Under the pieces are notes generated by a model. That model was not told where the DNA came from and searched no databases. It saw nothing but the letters and a program-made list of their open reading frames with translations. The position numbers were made by a program, and so were the translations under genes. Shown here one piece after another: positions 37,232 through 49,690 of a stretch of 64,000 nucleotides of DNA. Positions within the stretch are counted from its first letter, which is position 1, and the number at the start of each line of letters is the position of its first letter. The stretch covers positions 152,969 to 216,968 of the forward strand of contig MPNW01000033.1 in the NCBI GenBank assembly GCA_011800805.1, in the 5' to 3' direction. The DNA is from Hirudo medicinalis. Its lineage: Eukaryota > Annelida > Clitellata > Hirudinida > Hirudinidae.

Positions 37232-39173
37232 ATGCCTAAGCGCAAAAGAGATTTTTCCTCTAATGACAAGCTGGACGAGATTTGTAACAATAAAGTTTCT
37301 AAACGATCCGATCTAGTTGGAGATCTAAAAAGCACAGACATTGAGTCTTCAAAGGATGTTGTTGCAATTTCAAGTTTTGATTTGATGGGTATAAAGGATG
37401 ATTTACTTAGAGGTATTTATGCCTATGGTAAGGAAATTGTCACATTTTAAAATCTTACTTTTAACATTTTGTCGCTTTTATTACCATCGCTTGTTTTTCA
37501 TAATAGGTTCCTTATTGATCATGTCTAACATAAGTTTTGTCATTTGTACTTGTTTAGGTTGCTGTGGGGCTAACTAACTCATTGAGTTTATCATTTTTTA
37601 GTTTGATTACATTACTTATTTGTCCCTGGTTATGTAAGTGTATCACTTCACAATAATTTCAGAGAAAACTAGTTTAAATGACTAAATCATTTAAATCCCA
37701 TTTGACTAGGCTTTATGAAGCCATCAGCAATCCAGCAGCGTGCCATCAAACCCATTTTGACTGGAAGAGACATAATTGCTCAGTTTGTGCCATCACTGAA
37801 CTTAATATTTGATAGAAATATCTAAATTATGACACTTTATTGAAATTATTTTAGAGCACAGTCAGGTACAGGTAAGACAGCAACTTTTTCAATAGGAATT
37901 TTACAGAATATTGACTTGAAGCTCAGAGCAACTCAAGCCTTGATTTTATCACCAACAAGAGAACTTGCAACACAAATTCAGAAAGTGTTGACAGCCTTGG
38001 GAGACTATATGAATGTTCAGTGTCATGCATGCATTGGTGGTAAGAATGTGTTAGATGACATAAAAAAACTGGAAAGTGGACAACACGTGGTTTCTGGGAC
38101 ACCTGGAAGAGTGTATGACATGATCTGCAAAGGACATCTCAAAGTCAAAGGGGTCAAGATGTTGGTAATGGATGAAGCAGACGAGATGATGAACAAGGGT
38201 TTCAAGGAACATATCTACGGCATCTACAGATTGATTCCTTCTGAGACACAAGTAGTTCTCATATCTGCAACACTTCGAGAGGAAATCCTGGAAATGACGG
38301 AGACTTTCATGGCAGATCCGATAAAGATCTTGGTCAAACGTGACGAGCTGACACTGGATGGTTTAAAGCAATTCTATGTTGCCATTGAGAAGGAACAATG
38401 GAAATTTGAAGCCTTGTGTGATCTCTATAAGAGTTTTGCCATAACTCAAGCTGTCATATTCTGCAACACCAAAAAAAAGGTAATTGTTTTCTTTCAGAAG
38501 CAGTACCTGAACAGTAATATATACAATTCAATGCTTATAACATTAGCAACACTTTCATCTGCATTCGTTGTCTTGGCTAGGTTGAGTGGTTGAGTGAGAA
38601 GATGAAGGAAATGAATCTTGCAATCTCATCCATGCATGGTGACATGCCGCAGAAGGAGAGAGAGATCGTTATTCAAGAATTCAGGAATGGCATCAGGTGG
38701 GTTCTCGTGTGCATTCATTAGTTTCATGAGGTCGATATTTTCAGGTTTTGTTTATGTTGTATTGATTTCGTTACATAGTCGAGTTCTGGTGACGACCGAT
38801 GTTTGGGCTCGTGGCATCGACGTCCAGCAGGTGTCCGTGGTCATCAATTACGATTTACCGAGCAGCACTGAAATATATCTCCATAGGTTAGACGATAGTT
38901 CTGTTCCCTTATGATTTCATTATAGCTAATGAACTACAATACAATTCCATTCATTAACAAGCCTGCATCTAACACACATGTTGCATATGTTGCACTCATA
39001 TAATCACATTGTCTTGTCATGGATTTAGAATTGGGAGGTCAGGAAGATTTGGAAGGAAAGGCCTGGCAATAAATTTTGCAAAGAAAAGTGACATGGAAAC
39101 ATTGAAGGCAATAGAAAAATACTACACCACAAAAATCAGACCACTGCCTGCAAACATTGATGGTTATTTGTAA
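37232..39173 (+). CDS. Diverged eIF4A3-like DEAD-box RNA helicase (six exons)
   Basis: Exons 37232-37427, 37710-37782, 37855-38479, 38581-38696, 38779-38886 and 39029-39173 join in phase to 420 residues. Helicase motifs are intact: [22 protein letters not shown] (split by an intron), [16 protein letters not shown] ([13 protein letters not shown]), SAT (ISATLREE), [19 protein letters not shown] and [13 protein letters not shown] (split). The core follows eIF4A3 closely, but the N-terminal extension ([16 protein letters not shown]) and the C-terminal end ([13 protein letters not shown]) have diverged from the EMPMNVADLI of eIF4A3. The start is the ATG at 37232; a longer upstream frame lacks a better ATG. 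AATAAA occurs about 30 bases after the stop. Probably an active ATP-dependent RNA helicase; whether it still enters the exon junction complex is unknown. Confidence 0.92.
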
Positions 39174-39891
39174 CAACAAACTCATGTTAATTGTGCCTTT
39201 TAATAAATATTGTTTTGAGTGATTTGCAATGATTGTCGATTATCTTCCAGTATGGATAAATACAGAGAACACAGGCTCAAAAATCTTTATTCTGTGCAAG
39301 ACCCACACCTTACGAACTTAACTTGTCCTCTGGTTTTGTTATATTTGAAAAAAAAACTAAATTGTGTAACAAATATGTGAAACAATAAACATTAGTCCAA
39401 TTTTGCAAAGTCTCAACTACTCACTCAGTAAATTGCATTTGCGAAGATTCTGTAAATTATATCTATATAAATAAAAATGAACGTCTACATATTTGTGTGT
39501 TTTTCATATAACCTTGAAAGATTCTCAATTTAAAAAGCAATAAAATTAATTTATGAAAATTTATATTTCAAATCTACATATTAGAGATGTGTGCCTTCTC
39601 TTTTCTTTCTTTTCCGTTTAACCAGACGGAGCCACGGCAATACTAGTCCTTAATAAATCACGCAGAATGCTGTTTGGACTAAAATTATTTTAAAAAACCT
39701 GTCCACTAAAATACAGGCACCTTTTAGCACATGAAAGAAACAGCCTATTCAGATGCTAAAAATACTTGAAGAACTGAAAAAATTAATTGCTTAGTGATAT
39801 TGCACCATAAGTTGAGCAGACAAAACCTTTCATAAATATAAGTGAGTCATAAATTCAGCAACACCTTTGGAATGGCAACTTTACATGAGTC
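39174..39891. other. Convergent intergenic region
   Basis: 3' flanks of the eIF4A3-like gene (plus) and FAHD1 (minus). Poly(A) signals but no coding signal. Confidence 0.6.
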
Positions 39892-40676
39892 TCACTCTGA
39901 AGTTACTTCAAAACTCATTCTGACCTGGTCACCATTCAAAAAACATTCAATTTTGTCCCCAGATTTGACAGGACCAACCCCTGGGGGTGTGCCCGTCAGG
40001 ATGAGATCTCCAGGTTCAAGAAGCATCCTCTCACTTATCCATGAGATCAGCTTTGGAATAGTAAATATCATGTCTTTAGTGTTTCCATCTTGCTTGATAG
40101 TTCCATTCACCATCAGTTTGAGTCCAACATTTTGACAATCTTGGATTTCTTCTTTTGAAAGAAATCTGCTGACTGGGCAAGCTGTGTCAAATCCTTTAGC
40201 AAGACACCAGGATGTTCCTGCCTTTTTTGCTTTGGCCTGTTCTGCTCGGTCAGTCATATCAAGGGCAAGAACATAGCCAGCAATGTGGTCTGTGACTGAT
40301 TGAGGGGGTATATGCTTTCCAGACTTCCCAATCACAACTCCTAATTCAACTTCATAGTGTAATTCTGTAGAACCTTTTGGAATCTTTAACAAAAAAATTG
40401 TATATTGGTATAAAAAGTACTGTAAAATAAAATGTACTAAAAACAAACTTTCAAACCTTAATAGAATTTCCTTCAACAACATAAGAAGACGTAGGTTTCA
40501 GAAATACTAGAGGTTCGCTAGGTACGGGGTTACTCAACTCAATAGCATGATCTCTGCAAAACGAGTTACCTTAACATATTTTATGGCTTCTGCGAATTAA
40601 GAACAAACCTATACGTTCTAGCCGCTCCGATAATCTTTCTACCAAAATCAACAAAATTAGAAAACTTGTTGCTCAT
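39892..40676 (-). CDS. FAHD1: FAHD1, fumarylacetoacetate hydrolase domain protein
   Basis: FAHD1 is a mitochondrial acylpyruvase and oxaloacetate decarboxylase. Exons 40676-40609, 40553-40457 and 40383-39892 join in phase to 218 residues (human about 221-224). The N-terminal part keeps NYADH-like RTYRDHAIEL and PLVFLKPTSSY. The FAH core has the metal-ligand pair in HYEVELGVVIG, the third ligand in LALDMTDR, then WCLAKGFDTACPVS, MIFTIPKLISW and the family signature GDLILTGTPPGVGPV. The ATG at 40676 is followed by MSNKFSNFVDFGRKI. It lies head-to-head with the C2H2 gene 1.2 kb away. Confidence 0.95.
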
Positions 40677-41900
40677 TTCTCACTCCTGGCACAATCTCAA
40701 AATAAAACAAAAAACCTCGCAGCAAATCAAGAGCATGAAGGTCGCACTGTGGTGATTGTGTTAAAAGCGTAGTTTTATGTTATTTCATAATCGATAAGAT
40801 TGTCTTTTTTTTAACCTTAAAATACAATTTGTAATTTGTTTTAGCATTTCAACAACAAAAATAAAGCTTATAAATGTTATCGGATCACTCCCAATGCTGG
40901 AAAAAAGCGCTATGACCCAAGGCGTTTTCATTGGATTATGTAATTATAGTATTTATGTTTGAGATATTGACTCTAAATTACGCGGGCTTATTAATGTAAG
41001 ACTGAAGAGCATCCTACCTTTACATGACAAGTTATTTCACCAAAGTATCAAACTTGCCATGATGGTCTTGAGTTGAATGTTTCTTGCATGTAGATGTATT
41101 TGATGTCTTAAATTAGAAATAGGTAAAACAAGAAACTACATATCAATGGGAATAACTTGTTTTGAACTTTTAATTTTGAGCCTTTTTATTAGTTTTTATT
41201 AGTTTATCTTGTGTGACAAACTGTTTTAGGTAACTTCGTCTGCTGCTATCTGCAGATGTGATTTGCGTTAAACTGTGACTTTTAAATTATTACAACGAAA
41301 ACGGTGGACTTATAAAATATTCAAAAAATTATGATAATAATAGTCTGGAACTCTTTAAAAATTGAGCTGATGCGGTTCGATGTGTTTGTTTATTGTGTTG
41401 TACAACGTTTGAGGATATTTGCAGATGGGGCCTTTCTGAAGTTTTTTTTTAAAGACTTTTACGTACAAAAATGTTTGAGGAAAATCTTTGGTTAGTGTTT
41501 TGTTAGGCATTTTAACTCATTTGATGAACATATTAATTACCGATTTAAGTCCGTAATGATGTACACGCGCCATATTATTTTTGTATGAAGAATACATCAT
41601 GTTCGGATTATTATCGACATATGGTTTTTTAGCGCCAAATGTTTCGAAATTCTTTTAATGCTTACATGGGTTCACATAATTTATAAACCTGTGCAATGTG
41701 TCGCAGTGTAACGAGTCATTGATGTCCATTTCATTGTACATAACTCATCGATTTGAAATAGGAACGTTTTGTAACAAATTTACTTAATAAATTTAATGCA
41801 TATTCATTGTATGCAATTGATGTACTACCAATATATAACTGGATTTACTTTACAACAATGTTTTGCAACAAATTTTAACCAACAGAATGAGTAGAAAATT
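40677..41900. other. Divergent intergenic region (FAHD1 / zinc-finger gene)
   Basis: AT-rich and without recognised exons or repeats. Must carry both 5' flanks. Confidence 0.5.
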
Positions 41901-43796
41901 ATGACTGATAAAATATCATGCCCTACTCTCAATGTTGTTCTGATCAAGGCCATACGAGCCTTATGTGAAGTTACCATAAAGTTTGACCATACACTCGAAA
42001 TTACTGGAAGTCTTCACGTCAGGTTTGTGGTGCCATTGTGGTTGTCACAACTCATTGTAAAACACTTGCTGTTACTTGTTGTAGTTAATCCATTTAAATA
42101 TTATTTATCTAGATCAGATGGTGATAAAGTCCTCACGTGTTTGTTGAACGAGGACTGCATTAAAAGTTCGTCTTCTCATCTCAACGATGTTGCCTTAAAG
42201 TTAAGTCTCGTCAATGCTGCTCTGGCTCTTAACAACATCAGCATCGTTCAGAACAGCATTATCAGCAAAGCCAACGACGTGGTAGCAAATATCGTGCCTC
42301 AAATTGCATCCACAAGAAATCTGTGCAGTTTCTCAGGCGAGGGTGCTCCATCCAGATCTGCAATTCCTCCTGCTGCCGAATGCATGGCGAGTTCTTCCAC
42401 CACTCACATTTATCAGTTTGGAGGGGCGCACGCTTCTTCCGCTCTTCCGGACAACAACAACAACCTGAAACTTGGAAAGGGCACAAAATCTAGCAGTTCA
42501 AGATGCAGGAAAAAGGTGGAGACAGTGGCAAGAACTCTGGCCAACATAAAAACGCACGCTTTGTCCGACAGGTCTATGGACTTCAATCCTATGGAAGTCA
42601 ATATCGTGAGAATTGATATTTTCACTTCAAGGCATTTACGAGCATGCAAAAGATGTGATTTTGTTAATTTGTCTCTAAGGCGACTGTGAAGCTTCCAGAT
42701 ATTCAGACGTTAGCTCACAGACTGCCCAGTTACAAAGCAGCGACTAATGAAATGGAGGGCATTCACAACCTACAGGCTGCAAAGGTCAATGTTCACTCGC
42801 CCTCCCCAAATGCTCTTCTAATGGTTCCTCTCAAACACCCCTCAGAATCAATTATTAAGGTACTTTCTGTTTTCAAGTTTTATTGAACTTTATACGTCTA
42901 GGTTTCTTCATCCTTTTCGTTGTCGTCGTCGCCATCGAGGATTTTATGTACTTATGTATTCAAGTAATACGGTTATTTTTATGAGATTTGGAAAGTTCAT
43001 CGAGAAGAGCGGAATTTGTGTCGTATTGCCGTGATTAATGTCGCGATGCACGATGTTAATTAACGACCGTTAGTTAACTAACCATTGTTGTGCATGAAGA
43101 CTATTCACATTCTATTGTTGGCTGCAGAAAGAGGCTGGTGAAGAGGAGGTTGAAATGAAGTTGTCCAATCAGAAAGGACAGCAGAGAGTCAAGAAGTTTC
43201 AGTGCATGTTCTGTGGCATTTTCCTCTCGACCAAGTGCTACTTGAAAAACCACGTCAACGCCATGCACACGCGCCTTCACGTTTACAAGTTCGTGCCGTT
43301 CATGGAATCTTCTTTGATTATTTAAAAATTATTCAAACTTGACGAATGCTTCAGGTGCGACCTGTGCGAACACAGTTTCTACTCCGCGGGAGCCATGCGC
43401 ATACACAAGCTGCGAAATCACTGGCACGACTCGAAGAAGCATCGCTGCCCGGAGTGCAACGAGTCCTTCTTGCTGCCCATCGAGCTTAGGAAGCACCTGC
43501 AAAAGCGACATCACCTGCAGGCCACGACGTCTTCCGGGACGAGCGTCGTCGCTCCGGCCTTCGCTTCGAAGCGGCAACGATCTCCCGCCTCCGCGGCTTC
43601 GGGAGGCGCCGCCGACGAGAGGGGAGCGGTCGACTCGTCCGCGAATCTCCTTGCGGAATCGAAACCGCCCGAGAACCTCGAGCGGATGAAGGTCGAGCCG
43701 GGAGAATTTTCGCAATCCGCCGGTGCCAAGAAGGTTTCGTCTTCCGGCTCGCCCGGTTTTTCGGTTCGCAACGGCATCTCGAGCAAAAGCGTCTGA
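41901..43796 (+). CDS. C2H2 zinc-finger protein, three fingers
   Basis: Exons 41901-42022, 42113-42605, 42680-42859, 43128-43288 and 43355-43796 join in phase to 465 residues. The first 290 residues have no recognised domain and include Ser- and Asn-rich stretches. Three C2H2 fingers follow: about residue 291 (CMFCGIFLSTKCYLKNH), about 320 (CDLCEHSFYSAGAMRIHKL, splitting the exon 4/5 border) and about 348 (CPECNESFLLPIELRKH). The tail is low-complexity Ser/Pro/Glu with MKVEPGEF, a possible SUMO site (VKxE-like, inferred). Probably a nuclear DNA-binding regulator, but no orthologue is named. The last exon is strikingly GC- and CpG-rich compared with the rest of the window. Confidence 0.85.
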
Positions 43797-44846
43797 CCTT
43801 ATTTTTAGTATCGGGTCGAAGGTCGTTTGCTTACTTTACAGAATTGACGATTGTAAATATTGCGGGGTTGATGGCTTGATCGAGTACGAGCGTGAAGAAG
43901 TTGCGACGCGCGCTCGAATCCGACAGCCTCGAAGGAAGTGGACGCGTTTTAAAACCAGTGGCGAGCGTCGGCTTGTACGTGTTAGGAGAAAATTTGGCTT
44001 TTGTTTTTGCATAAGACACTGCATATTTCCTCTTGTTTCTTGTTCTGCAATTGTACGGTTTTAATATTTTCTTGCTGGAGTTATCACCATCGAATACTTG
44101 AAGTTTTTAGATGCAGATTGTTGCTTATTATTTTTTGGGTACTCTTTCAACATTTCGGTAGGCTTTAATTGATATACTTGTACTGGGAGTTTGAATTTTT
44201 TTTGGGTGAATTGTAAATAGTTTAGTTGTTGAAATTTAGTCGTGTACAATGTGCTTGTCATGATTTCATTTTGAGGTTACATTTCTATGGGTTTTTTTTA
44301 AGGTGGTAATAGTTAATCATCCATGTACATTTGTTAATCACCTGTAGAGTTCACACGAATGCCCCTCTCGAAGTGCCTCTCTGTTCTTTTGAATCGGTCG
44401 ACTTCGATCCCGTCGGACGTCGAGCTCTCCATATCATCTGCGCGCGACTTTCGATCGTTCGCGAGAGATCTTCGAGTCGAGGACTTTTACGGGATCCGCT
44501 CGGTTCGTCTTCGATGGACGACACGTTCTAATTCGGTCTCGATGCCAACGGACGATGGATAATTTTAAATCTGCCGTTATTTCTTTGACGTTTTTAATTC
44601 CCCGATTGAGTTTCGTTTTCGTATTGTTGATTTTATTGATGGCGATAAATTATATTTTGTTTTGCAGTATGAAAACAGCCCAAAAACATTAAAGTGAAGT
44701 CTCAAGTTCGAATGTAAGCAATTGTAATTGTTCATGTAATCTGCACGATGCACGATTGCCTTTCGTATTGTTCATCAGAGTCATCCCAGTGGGCTCCGAG
44801 TTGTGATTATTTTCAATTGTATAACCCGAAACAATGATACACACCT
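43797..44846. other. 3' flank of the zinc-finger gene, CpG-dense patches
   Basis: Probably 3' UTR and spacer. 43860-43990 and 44360-44560 are rich in CG dinucleotides and TCGA words. Short open frames here have no family features. Confidence 0.45.
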
Positions 44847-47362
44847 TTACTTCGGTCGCTCGAAGTCTCGCTGTTTTGTTATGAGAGTGACTGCTTCGTC
44901 GTCATTGGGCATCGAGTGTTTGCCAACAAGAGGGAAACTCTTGTCATTAGTGTTATTCTGAGGACATCTTTTGTTGCTGTCGGGGATGCCTGGAGGCCTC
45001 TTATTGGGTGGTTTGGAGCAGGTGATAAGCTGCTTGAGCAAGCGACGAAACTTTGGGCTGAGAACGCAGTAGACGATGAAGTTGATGCAACTGTTGAGGG
45101 TGACGAGAAGTTTGCTGGCAGACTCCAGGTAGAAGACTACGTCACCGCATCCATAGGTGAACATGTACCTGGTAAACGTACGTGCTATCGTCAGTTATCG
45201 GAGGGATGAAGTTCTGTTCCATTGTGTCGATATTGTATTAATAAGATTAACTTGATCGTTGCTATTAATTATATTTTTTTGTTATCTTTGTTATGCAACT
45301 CGGTGATATCGAGCTCAATGAATTTCAGAAAAATCAGATGTCACTCAGATTATCATCAACCACGTTTGTACTACAACTAATACCAGACTAACCAATATTA
45401 TAACAAACAAGATTGGTGCACCGATTTACTGACTTTAACCGAGGCTTTCCATCTAATATCGTTCAGCGGGAGCTTAATGGCAATGTAGGTTGAATGCTTA
45501 ACGAACGAAGTTGATGCTTATCAATGAGGCTGAGATATTGAGAGGAAGAAGGAATTAGGGAGAACCAATGCATTAAACCAACGCATTAAACCGATGCATT
45601 AAATCAATATAGTAAACCAATGTAATAAACCAATATAGTAAACCAATGCATTAAACCAATATAGTAAACCAATGCATTAAACCAATGTAATTAACCAATG
45701 CATTGAATTAATGTGCAATCATTAATAAAGCGTGCCACTTACAATAACAATCTAACAACCCTAGCCAAAGTGTCATGTGTTATGATGTTATATATGTTAT
45801 ATATGTCATGTGTTGGTATGAAGATGACACCTGACATCTATATCGGGCGAGACATTGTAATACGAGATTCTGGGATTTTCGGGAGAGAAGTAATTTTGCT
45901 AAGCAGTTTGAGTATCATATCTTACTTGTCTTTTAAAATTCTCCATGGTAAAAATTTAGCCTGTTTTTTTGGTATTTGGTACATTTGGTGTATTTGTCTT
46001 ATGATGTCGCCCTTAAAAACCAAGATCTGTCCTCTTAAAGTGACAACGTTTCATTAATAGTAGAATTGAACACATTTCGAGCTACTTGATATCCCGTGCA
46101 ATCTGCTTCCCCACTTACAGTCGTTCGAAAAGATTGCTTAATGAAATTGAGCCGTATGCTTATCCTCGCATGTAAATTGTTTGGTTTGGAAATGAACGTA
46201 ACTAAACTCATTATTTATGTTTTCGTTCCGTTTTGCTTATCGGTGCTTGAGTTCCAGGCAGTTTCAGAGGTCAAACACTGCTCATGTCGACAAATAAATA
46301 GTAAAATAAATAAATAACTAAATTTGTGAACTAATTATATCCTAAGTGTGATTATATTTAATTTCTGCTATTACAAAAGCCAAACAACCTGACAAAGTGA
46401 AACACGGCCAGTGGAGTCTGACAGGCCACAGCAACCAGGACTACCGCCACCAAAAGAAACGTGACCTCCCTCGAGTGGCTGACCCTGCATGATTCATTCC
46501 TTCCATCTTCGAGGCCTCCGTGAGTCGAAGGAATTCGAGCCTTGTTCGACCTGATTCTTTCTGAACTCTTCAAAGATTTGATGATCCAAACGCTCGTGAA
46601 GAAGATGAAGAGTAGCGGGAATATGACCAAGAGAATGTTGACAACGATGACTTTGTAGCCGACTCTGTAGAGGGGGGAAAGTCCGAACGAGGTTTTGTGC
46701 TCTTTTTTAGTGATCCCCACGAGTCCCGTTAGTTGGAAAGGATGCGATGCGACGCTGTTGTTGACGACATTCAAATATCCATCTCCATTCGCTTGGCGTT
46801 GAGCGTCAGGAACTACCAACAAGCCGACTGGTTTAACGGGTACCGGGCTTCGGACGTCGACGACTTCGTATTCGAAGAATCTTGGAATGTTGAAGACAAC
46901 AGCAAAACACAATACAACGAAGACGTAAACGTAAGTTCTCAGGTTGGACCATACTTCCCCTGCACTGTGGGGCCTGCAAACGGCCCAGTATCGGTTGGCA
47001 GCAACCAAGACGACAAGCCAGATGCTGCACATGTGGCCTACGGGGGTCAACAGCCAGAGATACCTGATGTAGGGCCAAGTCTTCCATAAGTTTGGACAGC
47101 ACTCTGAATATTCGCAAACGTACGGGATGGCGTCCGTGATGTTGATGCTCAGTAGCAGCACGACGTCGCTAATTGCCAACGACTGAAGTAGGGTTACAGC
47201 TGGACTTCTTGAGTCCCTCTGCAGAGCAAGGAAGCTGAGGAGGTTGCCGACGTAGCCGAAGTAGCACATGGCCATGACCACGCAGCCCCACACGATGAAG
47301 TTGAAGAACTTGCAGTCGGGTTCGGTGATCGTTGTGTTAAAAATTGAGGTTGTCATATCCAT
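44847..47362 (-). CDS. Rhodopsin-class G-protein-coupled receptor, peptide-receptor type
   Basis: Exons 47362-46389 and 45168-44847 join in phase to 431 residues. Seven hydrophobic segments are present; TM1 begins near residue 22 (FIVWGCVVMAMCYFGYVGN, with GN of the TM1 motif). TM2 has LAISDVVLLL, with the usual acidic Asp. The end of TM3 is NRY (123-125) instead of DRY/ERY. TM6 is VTFLLVAVVLVAVACQTPLA. TM7 in exon 2 reads NSCINFIVYC, a form of N-P-x-x-Y in which Pro is Ser/Cys-like, followed by LSPKFRRLLKQL. N-glycosylation sites (NTT) precede TM1. The TM7 pattern and third loop recall FMRFamide/neuropeptide receptors of invertebrates, but ligand assignment is not possible. The ATG at 47362 precedes MDMTTSIFNTT. 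Confidence 0.88.
45573..45712. repeat. Minisatellite of about 13 bp (AAACCAATGCATT / AAACCAATATAGT)
   Basis: About ten alternating variant units, in the GPCR intron. Confidence 0.9.
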
Positions 47363-48324
47363 CGTGTGATTTTTTTGTGTTGTTTATGTCTTCCTGTGAG
47401 GATTTATTTGGATTCTTTTATTTATCATTACTTTGTTAACAATCGTCTAAATGATTTTAAGAAATGAAATTAAAGTAATTTAACAATTAATTATAATTAA
47501 TATTCATTGAGTAATTAAATGATCGCATGAACGCCGTGTTGGAGTCACGTTGAAATGTCCTGCTGCACCTCAAGCCAGGAGGATCGATTGTCTCTCAGGT
47601 TTCTGACGTCATTCGAATGTCAACTCACGGATATTTCCATGATGGAGAAACACTTTCATTCGATGAAAATTTAGAAATTAAATTCTAAAAAAAATTGATA
47701 ATAATAAAATTAAACATAATGAAATATAATTGTTACCATCGCTAACTAATTACCAGTGGATTTAGGCATGGTCGGGATGAGCCACATCGCAATGGCCTAC
47801 ATCAACCAAAGAAACTTTTTTGTCGCATCGAGATCATCATCTCTAGTCTGTGTTTCAATCAAAGCCAGCATCATCATCATCGTTACCACAACAGTGTTAT
47901 TATAACCATAATGACCATCATTACCATAATTTCCAATATTTTCATGTCAAATGTAAGTTATTTTGTCATCAGAATTAAAATTTAATTTATTCTCACTTGA
48001 ATAATTAATCACGTCGGAAAGGTTGACATTTTGAAGCGTGACCAAGTTGATATCATGCACGCCATGAACTCCGACCTCAAAGGTCAACCCTGTCAAGACG
48101 ACGAGATGAAATGGTTTTTGGGCGCACATTCAAATACCGAATATTTCAATGGTGACCTGAAGTTTTGAGAAAAATACGAAATATTCATAATGAGATGAAA
48201 ATGCGGAGGATCAGGCGATTGGGTCGTGTTTACAAATGCAAAATTAAATGAGATAATGAAACAACGGTTTGTTCGCTCACCCGTTCATGATCAGATGAAT
48301 GACGTTGATTCATGTGTGCATGTT

Positions 48325-48440
48325 ACCGTCGTCGTCGTCGACGTCGTCATCGTCATCATCATCATCACCACCACCGCCGCCACCATCATCATCATCGTCG
48401 TCGTCGTCGTCGTCGTCATCGTCGTCATCGTCGTCGTCAT
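48325..48440. repeat. GTC/ATC (GAY on the other strand) triplet repeat
   Basis: CGTC/CATC triplets with a short CAC/CGC insert. The poly-His/Arg, Val/Ile and Met/Thr frames are shadows. Confidence 0.95.
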
Positions 48441-49386
48441 ATTCATCATGATCATCATCACCTCAATCATCGTTATCCCTCTCATCACAGAAACTGGCGA
48501 AGATTTTCGAAGATAAAAACATGACGAGGCAGGAAACCTGCGTAAAAATAAACACGAACGAACAACAAAAACCGAGATTACGAATCGTCACTAACTATTC
48601 ACATTAGCATAAAATTATAATAATTATTTACATAACAATTCAACTATCTTATCTAAACACAATTATTCGACTAAAAATTATAAATATTAATTATAGATTG
48701 AATATTATATGGAATATTATATTAAATAGATTATATTAAATTATAAATTCCACGCCTATTTATAAATGATCTTAGTCCTCGGTTCAAATTGGTCCAATAA
48801 AGGAGTGGATGAGAAGGAATTGAGAAGGAGAAGGAGCTCAATCAAACTCAATCAACCGGTTGTTGTCTTTGCTGTTGGAATGTTCAATCAGTCGATTCAA
48901 TCAGCAGTTCTACGTCGTCATCCTCTTCCTTTTCTAAAACAACATTTCCGTCTCTCCAACGCCTTTTGCAGATTTATTAACACTTAATTGAAAGGTAGCT
49001 CGACAATTTTAACGTACTCCGAGCGTTAATAATTTATCAACGATCATTATATGCATTAGTCTACTTCATTAATATTCATTAGTCTGGTCTATTAATAGAA
49101 GGGTTGAAAACAGTCACTTTCATGACATTTTGAAAAAAAAAGTTTGAAAATAAAAAATTAAGAAATGTAACAACTTCAAATAAACGAGGAATTACATTAA
49201 AATAAGAAATAAATATGCTTAAACATTTTTAAAAATAATTTCAGTTGCAAAAATGTTTTAAATGGTCTCAAAGTTGTCATCATCTCCTTCGTAGTCATCA
49301 ACCTCGTGTTATTAAAATAAACTAAGAACATTGATAGACAGAGGTGGACCTCATGTTTTGAGATGAATCGATTATGTCTGCATCTG

Positions 49387-49690
49387 CAGTGGTGATGACG
49401 GTGACGATGACGACGATGGTGTTGGAGATGATGACGATGACGACGATGGTGGTGGTAGAGATGATGATAGTGATACATTCTTCACAATACGCAGGTAAGA
49501 CGTTCCACATCCATCCAGTTATCTTGAAATTATGGCTTATTATCTTGAATGAGAATTTATTAAAATCTGAGAAGCACGGAGTCGTCATCATCATCAACGA
49601 TTTATCGTCTCCATCATCATCGTCATAGTCATCACCTTCATCATTATCACCACCACCATCATCGTCGTCATCGTCATCATCTCTAACTCA
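49387..49690. repeat. Pair of GAY triplet arrays in opposite orientation
   Basis: 49387-49460 reads GAT/GAC on the plus strand. 49583-49690 reads ATC/GTC, the same repeat inverted, about 120 bases away. Confidence 0.85.

Noticed and set aside
43329..43786. Arg/Ala-rich ORFs on both strands
   Set aside because: Alternative-frame shadows of the GC-rich zinc-finger exon.
46733..47089. 118-codon plus-strand ORF
   Set aside because: Antisense of the GPCR exon.
48291..48524. Poly-His/Arg and Met/Thr-rich ORFs
   Set aside because: Translation of a triplet microsatellite.
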